Positions 1 through 8,386 of a stretch of DNA of 64,000 bases are shown piece after piece. Position numbers and translations under genes: made by a program. The notes under the pieces were generated by a model. It saw only the letters and a program-made list of their open reading frames with translations, had not been told where the DNA came from and ran no database searches. Source of the DNA: JBAVOR01 sp049692255 (lineage in GTDB: Bacteria > Babelota > Babeliae > Babelales > JACPOV01); contig JBAVOR010000025.1 in NCBI GenBank assembly GCA_049692255.1, forward strand, positions 1-64,000, in the 5' to 3' direction. Each line of letters begins with the position of its first letter. Positions within the stretch are counted from its first letter, which is position 1.

Positions 1-102
1 GTTGTGTATACCGTGCTGCATATCGCTCCTTTAAACAAAACGAATTTTGTAATAACTACTTATGATTGTGAATCAAAAGAGGTAAAAATAGAAAGAAAAT
101 AA
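1..102 (+). CDS. sbcD: C-terminal fragment, probable exonuclease subunit SbcD (partial)
   Basis: The frame is open from the window edge to a TAA at 100-102 and gives 33 residues, ending in KEVKIERK. The start lies outside the window. The fragment is too short for motif recognition. The call rests on position: it lies 110 bp upstream of sbcC on the same strand, and sbcD-sbcC is a common operon encoding the Mre11-type nuclease and Rad50-type ATPase. It could be another gene. Confidence 0.45.
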   Translation, partial: VVYTVLHIAPLNKTNFVITTYDCESKEVKIERK

Positions 103-212
103 CTGCGGAAAATTAAAGAAAATGCACTATGACTATGACCTCCTTAGTAAAAGAATGTATACTAACAGATCGAAAATATATGGATATTGTATACAAAAAA
201 AAAGATGAAGCA

Positions 213-2936
213 ATGATACCGTTAAAATTGCATATCAAAAACTTCTTAAGTTATGGCCCTCAATTACAAACAATCGATTTTGGCTCTCATCAGCTCATCT
301 GCTTAAGTGGTAAAAATGGTCACGGCAAATCGGCGCTGCTTGACGCAATTACCTGGGCACTGTGGGGGCAGGCACGTAAAATTACAGGATCTTCTAAACC
401 AGATGCGCAACTCGTACATTTGGGCCAAACACATATGGTGGTGATTCTTGATTTTATGTTTAACAACAATCGATACCGCATTAAACGTGAGTTTGGTACG
501 CCCCATGTAAACAACAACCCTATTTCACAGCTCGAATTTGGTGTCTGGGATGAACATGCACAAAAATTACATCCTTTAACTGACAAAACTATGCGGGCCA
601 CACAACAAAAAATAGATACACTGTTGGGCATTAGTTTCGATACTTTTGTTAACTCAGCTTTTTTGCGCCAGGGACAAGCCAATGAGTTTTCTAAAAAAAC
701 CCCCAAAGAGCGCAAAGAGATACTCGCGTCTATATTACAACTTGGCCACTATGAGCAGTTACGTAAAAAAACAAGCGATCATGTACGCGCATTCGAACTG
801 GAACTGTATCATCTAGAACATCGCAAAACGGAATTAACCCATGCTTGTGCACATCATGATGCACGCAGAGAACAAAAAGATGCATTATACACACAAAAAA
901 AGCAGATCGAACAGCAAGAACAGCACGCGGCTCACCACTATAAACAGCTCCAAGCAGAACAAGAAAGTGCGTTACGCATAACACTTCAATGGCAAACAGC
1001 AGTAAAAGAACGAGAAAAATGCGCACAAGACAAACAGCATAAAGAAGAAGAACTGCGCGCTCTCTTTGCATATTGGCGCTCTATCAATAAACAATTACGC
1101 CACGCGCCAACCATTGCTCAGCTAGAAGAGCAAAAAAAACATATTATTACTGCAATGCAACAGCAACAACAAAAGCAGGCGCGCTTGCTTCAACTATCCC
1201 ATGAGCAGAATGCACTCGAAAAACGCAAACAGGAAATAGAACAGCAAACACAGGCACATTTTTTACACCATATCAAACAACAAGAGCTGGTCGTTACCCG
1301 CGTAGATAATGAACTCATATATGCACAAAAAAAGAATAATGAACTATTGCTCCATAAACAGGCTGTCGAACAACAGCTCATTCAACAACAGACCCAGAGC
1401 ATGGCTTTAGCAGCAATAATTGCAACTGCAAAACCCTTTGCGCAACAACTTGCGGTAGAAGAAGAGCATTTTGAAAAACGGAAACGATACTATCACACTT
1501 GGGTTGCTCGCTTAACTGCATGGCAAGAAGAAAAAAATAATATTATTCATAAAGAAAATATCGGGTTTGAAGAACACGATTCGAGCTGTCCGTTATGCGA
1601 GCAAAATCTATCCGCCGCACGCAAACGATTCTTGCAAAATAAATTTATTAAAATGGGCAGCATATTGAGCCACCGCATTGAACGATTAAAAAAGAATATC
1701 AACTCTCTTAAAGAGCTGTTGGTCAAGCAACATACGCATATACAACAACAACGTAAAGAGCATGAGGCTCATTTGCAACGAGAAATGCAGTTGCAGCAGC
1801 TCCTGAAAAACAGAGATCTTCTTGTCACCCAACAGCATCAGATACAACAGGAATGTGAAGAGGCTTTTGCAAAGATCGCTGCGCTTACCGCGGAACTCAC
1901 CATAGAAAAAGTATTACTTGATACCGCACTTTCAGAAAAACAGAGCGCTTTGCACGCACACGAAGAATATCAAACCACTATTAAAAAGATCGCTACCATT
2001 GCGCATGCTATCACACAAGAATCGGCTCTACAGCAAGAAACAGATGCATTGGTACGGTTAGAAACTATCACACAACAAGAACGAATGCTTAATGATCTAC
2101 TCTTAGAAGGGGTACGTCAAACAGAACGTGCACACATGATACATAGCTTGTGTTGTGCGCTCAAAACTATAAAAGAGCAGCTCACTCAATGCGATGCAAC
2201 AGTACAGAAGCTTAAAATAGAACAAGAACGTTACGCAGATATGCCGCTCAAACAACAGCGCTGCACCGATACCATACAAACCGTTGTACAACAAAAAGAG
2301 CAGATCATCACTGCCATTGCCTCAGTAGAACAAGAAATTAATGCGTTGGAAAAACAAAAACAAGAATTACGCCAAACACAAGAATTAATAGAAGAAAAAA
2401 AACAGATTTCTGCGCAGTATAGTGCCCTAGCGCAAGCGTTTGGCAAAGACGGCATTCAAGCGCTGCTGATTGAAGATGTATTACCTGAAATTGAACAGGA
2501 AGCGAATGATTTGTTAGCACGTTTGACCAATAACCAGGCACATATCACTATCGAATCATTGCGTGATTTAAAAAAAGGGGGGACTAAAGAAACTCTTGAT
2601 ATTAATATCTCTGATGCCTTTGGGGTACGCCCGTATGAACTATTTTCTGGTGGCGAAGCATTTCGCATCGATTTTGCCTTGCGTATTGCCATAGCAAAAC
2701 TATTAGCACGACGTGCTGGAGCATCATTGCAAACACTTATTGTTGATGAAGGGTTCGGCTCACAAGACGAAGAAGGGTTGGCACTGCTAATGGATGGCAT
2801 TCATAAAATTCAAGACGATTTTGCGAAAATTATTATCGTATCACACTTGCCAATTATGAAAGAGCAGTTCCCTGTGCATTTTATGATTAACAAAAGCCCG
2901 ACTGGTACTATCGTGCAAACGATACACCAGGGATAG
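213..2936 (+). CDS. sbcC: Nuclease SbcCD subunit C (Rad50-like SMC ATPase)
   Basis: This is the ATPase subunit of the SbcCD (Mre11-Rad50 type) double-strand DNA end-processing nuclease. The N-terminal lobe has Walker A GKNGHGKS. Long Gln/Lys/Glu-rich coiled coils follow, with a zinc-hook CPLC near the middle. The C-terminal lobe has the ABC signature LFSGGEAFRIDFALR, Walker B LIVDEGFGSQDEEG and a switch histidine in IIIVSHL. I chose the ATG at 213 because MIPLKLHIKNFLSYG is how family members begin; an upstream in-frame ATG at 129 would add 28 unconserved residues. At about 907 residues it is within the usual family range. It follows the probable sbcD tail. Confidence 0.93.
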   Translation: MIPLKLHIKNFLSYGPQLQTIDFGSHQLICLSGKNGHGKSALLDAITWALWGQARKITGSSKPDAQLVHLGQTHMVVILDFMFNNNRYRIKREFGTPHVNNNPISQLEFGVWDEHAQKLHPLTDKTMRATQQKIDTLLGISFDTFVNSAFLRQGQANEFSKKTPKERKEILASILQLGHYEQLRKKTSDHVRAFELELYHLEHRKTELTHACAHHDARREQKDALYTQKKQIEQQEQHAAHHYKQLQAEQESALRITLQWQTAVKEREKCAQDKQHKEEELRALFAYWRSINKQLRHAPTIAQLEEQKKHIITAMQQQQQKQARLLQLSHEQNALEKRKQEIEQQTQAHFLHHIKQQELVVTRVDNELIYAQKKNNELLLHKQAVEQQLIQQQTQSMALAAIIATAKPFAQQLAVEEEHFEKRKRYYHTWVARLTAWQEEKNNIIHKENIGFEEHDSSCPLCEQNLSAARKRFLQNKFIKMGSILSHRIERLKKNINSLKELLVKQHTHIQQQRKEHEAHLQREMQLQQLLKNRDLLVTQQHQIQQECEEAFAKIAALTAELTIEKVLLDTALSEKQSALHAHEEYQTTIKKIATIAHAITQESALQQETDALVRLETITQQERMLNDLLLEGVRQTERAHMIHSLCCALKTIKEQLTQCDATVQKLKIEQERYADMPLKQQRCTDTIQTVVQQKEQIITAIASVEQEINALEKQKQELRQTQELIEEKKQISAQYSALAQAFGKDGIQALLIEDVLPEIEQEANDLLARLTNNQAHITIESLRDLKKGGTKETLDINISDAFGVRPYELFSGGEAFRIDFALRIAIAKLLARRAGASLQTLIVDEGFGSQDEEGLALLMDGIHKIQDDFAKIIIVSHLPIMKEQFPVHFMINKSPTGTIVQTIHQG

Positions 2937-2937
2937 A

Positions 2938-3462
2938 TTAGGTTTGTGCAGAAAAATCAGCTTGATTCATCGATCTGTAATGTTTCCATGCCATATAACT
3001 ACCGCCTACTGCTAAAACACTGCAAAAGAAGAGATGTGGAGAAGCAGTGACGATTCGTTTAGCTTCATGAGCGTATTCTCCAGTCGAATCTACTGTTCTC
3101 AGATACAATGCATAACCAGCCTGATACCACTGAAAAATAGCATTAGAGAGATAATATTTATCGTCAATTGCATTATAAGCTTTTTTAACTTTGTCATCTA
3201 TGCGCAAGAGGTCTTTTTCTATTTTTTTCTCCACTGATTCTGATTTATGTTTTTGAATAAAACTTCTGGCAGAAGCAGCTGATTGCTTTGTAACATTCCA
3301 GGATTTTTGTGCTGTTGATGTGGTAATTTCTTTAACCTCTTGCCACCTTGCGTTGATCATGCTACCAGCGTACCCAAAAGCAAATGCTGCCGGGTTCATG
3401 GCATTCACACCCATAGATAACACAAGTGTCGTAACAAGCAGATATAAAGATAGTTTTTTCAT
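2938..3462 (-). CDS. Small exported protein with C-terminal membrane segment, unknown function
   Basis: The product is about 174 residues and I recognise no family. It starts MKKLSLYLLVTTLVLSMGVNA, a clear signal peptide. A Lys/Ser-rich, probably helical middle follows, then one hydrophobic stretch (FFCSVLAVGGSYMAWKHY) near the C-terminus, so it may be membrane anchored. The start at 3462 is fixed by an AGGAGG ribosome binding site 6 bases upstream; a longer frame to 3489 would bypass it. It is a single gene, convergent with sbcC one base away, with its own likely promoter at 3497-3524. Confidence 0.7.
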   Translation of the reverse strand: MKKLSLYLLVTTLVLSMGVNAMNPAAFAFGYAGSMINARWQEVKEITTSTAQKSWNVTKQSAASARSFIQKHKSESVEKKIEKDLLRIDDKVKKAYNAIDDKYYLSNAIFQWYQAGYALYLRTVDSTGEYAHEAKRIVTASPHLFFCSVLAVGGSYMAWKHYRSMNQADFSAQT

Positions 3463-3496
3463 AGAGTTTCCTCCTGTTATATACTTCATATATACA

Positions 3497-3524
3497 AATA
3501 TACATATTTTTATAAAAAATGCAA
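3497..3524 (-). promoter_or_regulatory. Likely sigma70 promoter of the 2938-3462 gene
   Basis: Read on the minus strand: TTGCAT, 16-base AT-rich spacer, TATATT. It lies about 35 bases upstream of the AGGAGG site of the exported protein gene. Prediction by eye. Confidence 0.45.
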
Positions 3525-3605
3525 CTTCGCTCCTCCATGCCAGGGATTAAACCAATAGGCCTTCAGGAGTAAAATTGCCCATTTTATCCTGTAAAAACAA
3601 ATAAA

Positions 3606-3642
3606 AAAGCCCCAGGATCAATTTATTTGACCTTGAGGCTAT
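3606..3642 (-). terminator. Terminator of the ribosomal/rpoA super-cluster
   Basis: An imperfect stem (AGCCTCAAGGTCAA against TTGATCCTGGGGCT, minus strand) is followed by a run of six T. It lies 30 bp beyond the rplQ stop. The other strand also carries an ATTTTTAT tail, so it may work in both directions. Confidence 0.7.
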
Positions 3643-3672
3643 TTTTATATTCTTTAAGCAAGTAACAGGCTT

Positions 3673-4029
3673 TTAGACCCATTCCAAGCGAGCAATAGTT
3701 GCCGTATCAGATACACGCACTCCCATAGGGATAATACGAGTATATCCCCCTGGTCTACCCTGATAGCGTGGCGCTATGTCGGTAAACAGCTTATCTAAGG
3801 CTTGGGCCTTGTAAGGGAGTAACATGGTGGCACGGCGTCGTACTGCAAAGGTGTTCCCTTGACGAGCCAAGGTAACCAACTTTTCAGCAAGCTTACGCAC
3901 TTCTTTTACGCGGGCTTTGGTAGTAACCAAGTGACCATATTCAATGAGATGGATAACTTGATTGCGTAAAAGCGAACGACGATGTGCAGGCTTTATATTT
4001 AATTTTTGTTTATTAATTTGATGCAGCAT
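3673..4029 (-). CDS. rplQ: 50S ribosomal protein L17
   Basis: 118 residues, the normal length for L17, which sits near the peptide exit tunnel of the large subunit. The N-terminal HRRSLLRNQVIHLIEYGHLV block and the C-terminal GGYTRIIPMGVRVSDTA block are family signatures. It is the last gene of the alpha operon, 18 bp after rpoA, and is followed by the hairpin terminator. Confidence 0.96.
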   Translation of the reverse strand: MLHQINKQKLNIKPAHRRSLLRNQVIHLIEYGHLVTTKARVKEVRKLAEKLVTLARQGNTFAVRRRATMLLPYKAQALDKLFTDIAPRYQGRPGGYTRIIPMGVRVSDTATIARLEWV

Positions 4030-4047
4030 GGCAAATTCCTTAATATG

Positions 4048-5085
4048 TTACAGTTTTACCAGTTTTTTGATATCGGCTTCATCTATATTCATACCTAAGG
4101 AAAGACCAAATGCCTTGAGGCTTTCTTTGATCTCAGTTAACGATTTTCTGCCCAGATTTTTAATCTGTAACATATCGTCTTCTGTTAAGTTAACCAGATC
4201 AAGAATACGCTTCTTGCCAGCACTTATCAGACAGTTATGGGCACGAACCGAAAGCTCAAGCTCATCGATTGGCTTAAGAAGAAAATCAGGAGATACTCCT
4301 TTAAGTCCTAAATCGAGTGGCGTAATTTCACGTTCTTTTTTCACTTCCTCAGGGACAGCCGAGATTTGATTGAAAGGAATCTCTTGCGTAGTCAACAGAT
4401 GTTCAAGCTGTGTACGCAATACAGAGACCGCATAGTTCAACACAGCAACTGGCGTATCTGATCCATCGGTACTAATGTTCAAAATTAACTTATCATAATC
4501 AATTTCTTTACCAACACGGGTTTTTTGCACATCAAAACTTACTTGATGCACTGGCGAAAACATTGCGTCAATAAATATTTTACCATCTTCTTGCAATGGC
4601 TTACCTTCAGGCCATTGTGCCGGAAAATAACCACGTCCTGTTTCAACAAAGAACGTAATTTCAAGTTCCCCTTGTGCGGCAACATGAGCAATCACGTGTT
4701 CTTTATTAACTATTTCAAGATGTTTATCACCGGTAATAGCTCCTGCCGTCACTTCTCCCGCGGTATTGACTGAGAGTTTCATTACTCCCGGCTCACCTTG
4801 GATATTGCGTACTACTATTTGCTTAATATTAAGCAACAGTTGCATGGTATCTTCTTCAACACCAGACAATGAAGTAAATTCATTATTTACTCCTTTTATG
4901 ATCACGGCAGTAACCGCAGATCCTTCGACGCCACCAAGCAATACGCGCCGTACGGCATTACCAATAGTAATACCAAATCCGGGTTCCAATGGATATACTT
5001 CAACCTCACCAGAGCGTTCGGTCAGTGTTGATTTGTTCCACACCAATCGTGGTATGGTCAATGGTCTATACGTTCTCTTATTCAT
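4048..5085 (-). CDS. rpoA: DNA-directed RNA polymerase subunit alpha
   Basis: This is the alpha subunit, which dimerises to nucleate RNA polymerase assembly. The N-terminal domain contains the block GFGITIGNAVRRVLL. The C-terminal domain (from about residue 270) has the helix-hairpin-helix region LSVRAHNCLISAG and IKNLGRKSLTEIK that binds UP elements and activators. I place the start at 5085 (MNKRTYRPL), 5 bases after a GGGAGG site; the frame extends 7 codons further upstream without support. About 345 residues. It lies between rpsD and rplQ as usual in bacteria. Confidence 0.96.
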   Translation of the reverse strand: MNKRTYRPLTIPRLVWNKSTLTERSGEVEVYPLEPGFGITIGNAVRRVLLGGVEGSAVTAVIIKGVNNEFTSLSGVEEDTMQLLLNIKQIVVRNIQGEPGVMKLSVNTAGEVTAGAITGDKHLEIVNKEHVIAHVAAQGELEITFFVETGRGYFPAQWPEGKPLQEDGKIFIDAMFSPVHQVSFDVQKTRVGKEIDYDKLILNISTDGSDTPVAVLNYAVSVLRTQLEHLLTTQEIPFNQISAVPEEVKKEREITPLDLGLKGVSPDFLLKPIDELELSVRAHNCLISAGKKRILDLVNLTEDDMLQIKNLGRKSLTEIKESLKAFGLSLGMNIDEADIKKLVKL

Positions 5086-5142
5086 AATCCTCCCTGCCCT
5101 ATTCATTAATCAATAGGCATGACCTGTAATGGCGCTCACGCA

Positions 5143-5694
5143 TTATTTAGAATACAACTCAACGATCAAGCTTTCTTCAATTGGCGACTGAATATCGGAA
5201 CGCACCGGCAAGCGTAACACGCGTCCTCTACGTTCATTTTTTTCCAGCTCAAGCCATTCAGGAACTTTGATGCCTACTTTCAAACGCTTATCAATAACTT
5301 GCTCGAGAAATGCACTCTTCTCACTCACATTAGGTGCCAGGGTGATCAGATCATTAATCGCAACCATGAAAGACGGTGAATATACTTTTTTACCATTCAC
5401 CATAATATGACCATGCACAATTACTTGACGAGCTTGCGTACGCGTAGTTGCTAATTTTAAACGATACACAACATTATCTAAACGGCGCTCTAATAAACTC
5501 AACAACATAGGACCTGTTGCTTCGTTACTTTTGGTAGCAAGCGCAAAGAAACGTTTAAACTGGCGTTCGCGCATGCCATACATTTCTTTTACTTTTTGTT
5601 TTTCAGCAAGTTGACGACCATATTCTGATGTCTTACGGCCACCGCGCGCTGAACCTGGCTTATCTTGTTTCTTTACTTTTTCTTTATCATTCAT
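5143..5694 (-). CDS. rpsD: 30S ribosomal protein S4, N-terminally short
   Basis: S4 is a primary 16S rRNA binder that helps start small-subunit assembly. The core is clear: SEYGRQLAEKQKVKEMYG, LLSLLERRLDNVVYRL and the S4 RNA-binding module TRTQARQVIVHGHIMVNG. At 183 residues it is about 20 shorter than usual. It begins MNDKEKVKKQDKPG and lacks the conserved N-terminal segment (the RYxGP and often Cys-containing region). An in-frame upstream start is not evident. It is in the alpha operon, between rpsK and rpoA. Confidence 0.95.
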   Translation of the reverse strand: MNDKEKVKKQDKPGSARGGRKTSEYGRQLAEKQKVKEMYGMRERQFKRFFALATKSNEATGPMLLSLLERRLDNVVYRLKLATTRTQARQVIVHGHIMVNGKKVYSPSFMVAINDLITLAPNVSEKSAFLEQVIDKRLKVGIKVPEWLELEKNERRGRVLRLPVRSDIQSPIEESLIVELYSK

Positions 5695-5736
5695 TGCAAT
5701 AGAACCTATTTCAAAAATTTAAGCATTATACAAAAA

Positions 5737-6120
5737 TTAAACTCTGCGTTTTTTTGCAGCACGCGTTCCATTGTGTGGCAGTGGAGTTACATCGCGCAAC
5801 ACGGTTACGTTAATACCGCTGGCTTGTAACGCACGAACAACTGAATCACGTCCAGAACCGGGCCCTTGTAAATTGACTTCTACTTGTTTAACGCCGAGTA
5901 TTTGCATATCTTTAGCCAAAGTTGATGCAATCTGCGTTGCGGCAAAAGGGGTTCCCTTACGAGCGCCCTTAAATCCATGCTTCCCTGCGCTTCCTCTTAA
6001 CAAAACATCTCCATCAGGAGTAGTAATAGTAACTAACGTGTTGTTAAAAGTAGATCGCACGTGAGCAACCGCTTCACTCACTTGTCGTTTAACTTTTTTC
6101 GCTTTTTTCTTGTAAGCCAT
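5737..6120 (-). CDS. rpsK: 30S ribosomal protein S11
   Basis: S11 lies on the platform of the small subunit beside the mRNA path. Family blocks are STFNNTLVTITTPDGDVL, GPGSGRDSVVRALQ and the C-terminal DVTPLPHNGTRAAKKRRV. The start at 6120 (MAYKKKAKK) follows AAAGGGAACA; a frame beginning at 6135 has no such site. 127 residues. Alpha operon, between rpsM and rpsD. Confidence 0.96.
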   Translation of the reverse strand: MAYKKKAKKVKRQVSEAVAHVRSTFNNTLVTITTPDGDVLLRGSAGKHGFKGARKGTPFAATQIASTLAKDMQILGVKQVEVNLQGPGSGRDSVVRALQASGINVTVLRDVTPLPHNGTRAAKKRRV

Positions 6121-6182
6121 TGTTCCCTTTAGCATTTCGCCTAAATTTGATTGGTTATTCTATTGCACTACCACAGTTAATA

Positions 6183-6572
6183 TTATTTCTTAGCGACTTT
6201 TTTCTTCAGCGATATCGCTCCGCCTGCTTTACGAGGCCCCTTACGAGTACGCGCATTTGTTTTGGTGCGCTGTCCTCGTACCGGCAATCCTTTTTTATGT
6301 CTTAAACCACGGTAGCTGCCGATTTCTTGCAAACGACGGATATTTAACGTCACTTTCTTGCGCAACTCACCTTCAACTGTGTAGTTTTGAGTAATTTCTT
6401 TCTGAATTGCTGCAACTTCAGCATCAGACAAATCTTTAATGCGCTTTACTAAATCGATGTGCAGTTTGGTAAGAATGTCATGAGCACTTTTATGTCCAAT
6501 GCCATATACATACGCAAGACCAAATTCTACACGCTTATTCAGAGGTAAATTAACACCTTCTATTCGTACCAT
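6183..6572 (-). CDS. rpsM: 30S ribosomal protein S13
   Basis: S13 sits in the head of the small subunit and contacts the P-site tRNA. It starts MVRIEGVNLPLNKRVEFGL, has an H2TH-type helical region, and carries the signature RGLRHKKGLPVRGQRTKTN before a Lys-rich tail. 129 residues, normal length. It begins the alpha operon after rpmJ. Confidence 0.96.
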   Translation of the reverse strand: MVRIEGVNLPLNKRVEFGLAYVYGIGHKSAHDILTKLHIDLVKRIKDLSDAEVAAIQKEITQNYTVEGELRKKVTLNIRRLQEIGSYRGLRHKKGLPVRGQRTKTNARTRKGPRKAGGAISLKKKVAKK

Positions 6573-6591
6573 ACGCTAGCCTACCTTCAAC

Positions 6592-6708
6592 TTATCCCTG
6601 GCGCTGTTTATGACGCGGGCTTTTCATACAAATAATACGGACAATGTTTTTACGCTTGACAATACGACAATCTTTACAAATTTTCTTTACTGATGTTCTA
6701 ACTTTCAT
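6592..6708 (-). CDS. rpmJ: 50S ribosomal protein L36
   Basis: A 38-residue protein starting MKVRTSVKKICKDCRIVKRK. It has the L36 zinc ligands CxxC, a further Cys (RIICMK) and His (PRHKQRQG), so it is the zinc-binding form. It lies between infA and rpsM, the standard position. The final residues HKQRQG match the family end. Confidence 0.93.
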   Translation of the reverse strand: MKVRTSVKKICKDCRIVKRKNIVRIICMKSPRHKQRQG

Positions 6709-6738
6709 GCTCAAACCCTTACTATTATAACGTTAATT

Positions 6739-6966
6739 TTATCCCTTATATCGCAATACAATTCGCCCACGCGTTAAATCGTATGGTGACAGCTCAAGAG
6801 CTACTCTGTCGCCAGGCAATAATTTAATATAGTGCATACGCATTTTACCTGACACGTGCCCCAGCACCATATGACCACCTTCAATCTCTACTTTGAACAT
6901 GGCATTGGGTAACGTTTCTTTTACGATGCCATCAATTTTAATAACATCCTCTTTGGTATGTGCCAT
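6739..6966 (-). CDS. infA: Translation initiation factor IF-1
   Basis: 75 residues forming one S1-like OB fold that occupies the 30S A site during initiation. Conserved blocks are IKIDGIVKETLPNAMFKVE, VLGHVSGKMRMHYIKLLPGD and VALELSPYDLTRGRI. It starts only 2 bases after the map stop codon, so the two are probably translationally coupled. Confidence 0.96.
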   Translation of the reverse strand: MAHTKEDVIKIDGIVKETLPNAMFKVEIEGGHMVLGHVSGKMRMHYIKLLPGDRVALELSPYDLTRGRIVLRYKG

Positions 6967-6968
6967 TG

Positions 6969-7736
6969 CTAGCTCCCCCCTACCGGTGATAAGCGCGTTA
7001 GAACACGCGGCCCATTATCAGTAATTAAAATTGTATCTTCCACATGTGCAGCCAAGCTTCTATCCTTTGTTTTGACTGTCCAACCATCTTCCATAACATA
7101 TACGTCATAATGACCCAACGTAATCATTGGTTCAATCGCAAAGGTCATGCCGGCGCGCAAAATGGGACCCTTGCCCGGCTCACCGTAATTCAAAACTTCC
7201 GGATCCTCATGCATTCTTTTACCAATGCCATGACCGGCAAAATCACGCACTACACCGAATAATTTTTTCTCAACCGCCTGCTGTATAGCAGCTGAAATAT
7301 CGGAAAGCGCGTTGCCTACTACTGCTTTCTCTATTCCCTTATCAAGTGCTTCTTGTGCCGTTAGCACTAACTCGCACGTACGCTCAGGAAGCGTTCCTAC
7401 AGCAAAACAACGGGCCATATCGGCACAATATCCCGACCATGCGGCACATACGTCTACTTTTACCAAATCACCATCTTTCATATAGTGCTTAAAAGAGGGT
7501 ATGCCATGCACCACTTCATCGTTGATAGAAATGCAGCTCACATGCCTATACCCATGGTAGCCCTTTGATTGCGATATCAATTGACGTTTAATCAATTCTT
7601 GCGCTACCCATGCATCAAGTTCACCAGTGCTCATGCCTGGCTTAAGGAGAGCAGGAATCAGCTCAAACAGCTCTGCTAATAAACGTCCAGCATGCGCCAT
7701 CTTCTCGATAGCTTTTTTATTTTTTATAGTAATCAT
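6969..7736 (-). CDS. map: Methionine aminopeptidase, type I
   Basis: This enzyme removes the N-terminal methionine from nascent proteins. The five metal ligands fall in recognisable blocks: VKVDVCAAWSGYCADMAR (two Asp), GHGIGKRMHEDP (His), FAIEPMI (Glu) and VEDTILIT (Glu). The substrate-side His is in YRHVSCISINDEVVHGIP. 255 residues without an N-terminal extension, so type Ia-like. Its start overlaps the adk stop by one base. Confidence 0.96.
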   Translation of the reverse strand: MITIKNKKAIEKMAHAGRLLAELFELIPALLKPGMSTGELDAWVAQELIKRQLISQSKGYHGYRHVSCISINDEVVHGIPSFKHYMKDGDLVKVDVCAAWSGYCADMARCFAVGTLPERTCELVLTAQEALDKGIEKAVVGNALSDISAAIQQAVEKKLFGVVRDFAGHGIGKRMHEDPEVLNYGEPGKGPILRAGMTFAIEPMITLGHYDVYVMEDGWTVKTKDRSLAAHVEDTILITDNGPRVLTRLSPVGGS

Positions 7737-8386
7737 TAGCCCAACACCAACCGTTCAATATCAGCAAACACCGCTTCGATTGAGCGTTCAACGTCAATCT
7801 GATCAACCATGCACCCAAATCTTGCGTAAAAATCAAAAAGATCATTCTCAACTGAACGATATACCTTCAGTCGCTCCTTAATTGTTTCTGGACGATCATC
7901 ATTGCGTCGCGACAAAGCTGCCTTACATCGCACGCATACAGCTTGCTCTTCATGCGCATACACCTGTTGACAATCTGTATTGACACACACGTAGCGATGC
8001 GCAAGTCTCTGCATTACCGTTTCATCCGAAACGGCAAACTTCAACACTACCAGACTAAACCCAGGATGAGCTGTTTGTAAAAAAGCGGTCAACGCATCTG
8101 CTTGCGCTAACGTTCGTGGATACCCATCTAAAATAACGGGCTGATCCCCTTCATAGCGCGCAAACCAATCACAAACCATCTGAGTTACCAACTCATCAGG
8201 AATTAGCGTACCAGATTTCATAGAAAAATCTATCTGCTGGCCTATGAGACTCTTTTGAGCAACATGCTTTCTGCATATAGAACCGGTCGACAGTTGAGTA
8301 AACCCAAGTCGTTGCGTGCATAATTGTGATATCGACCCCTTTCCTGAGCCAGGAGGCCCCAGGAAAACCACTAATTTCTTACTCAC
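7736..8386 (-). CDS. adk: Adenylate kinase, zinc-LID type
   Basis: Catalyses ATP + AMP to 2 ADP. The P-loop is GPPGSGKGSISQ. The AMP-binding region includes GYPRTLAQADAL. The LID has four cysteines (VCVNTDC and VCVRC), the structural zinc type, followed by RRNDDRPETIKERL with the conserved arginines. 216 residues. It overlaps secY by four bases and map by one, so the three are tightly coupled. Confidence 0.96.
   Translation of the reverse strand: MSKKLVVFLGPPGSGKGSISQLCTQRLGFTQLSTGSICRKHVAQKSLIGQQIDFSMKSGTLIPDELVTQMVCDWFARYEGDQPVILDGYPRTLAQADALTAFLQTAHPGFSLVVLKFAVSDETVMQRLAHRYVCVNTDCQQVYAHEEQAVCVRCKAALSRRNDDRPETIKERLKVYRSVENDLFDFYARFGCMVDQIDVERSIEAVFADIERLVLG

Noticed and set aside
900..2400. 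Gln-rich region of SbcC as a possible prion-like or repeat expansion
   Set aside because: The Gln residues are mixed with charged residues in heptads, as expected for the Rad50-type coiled coil.
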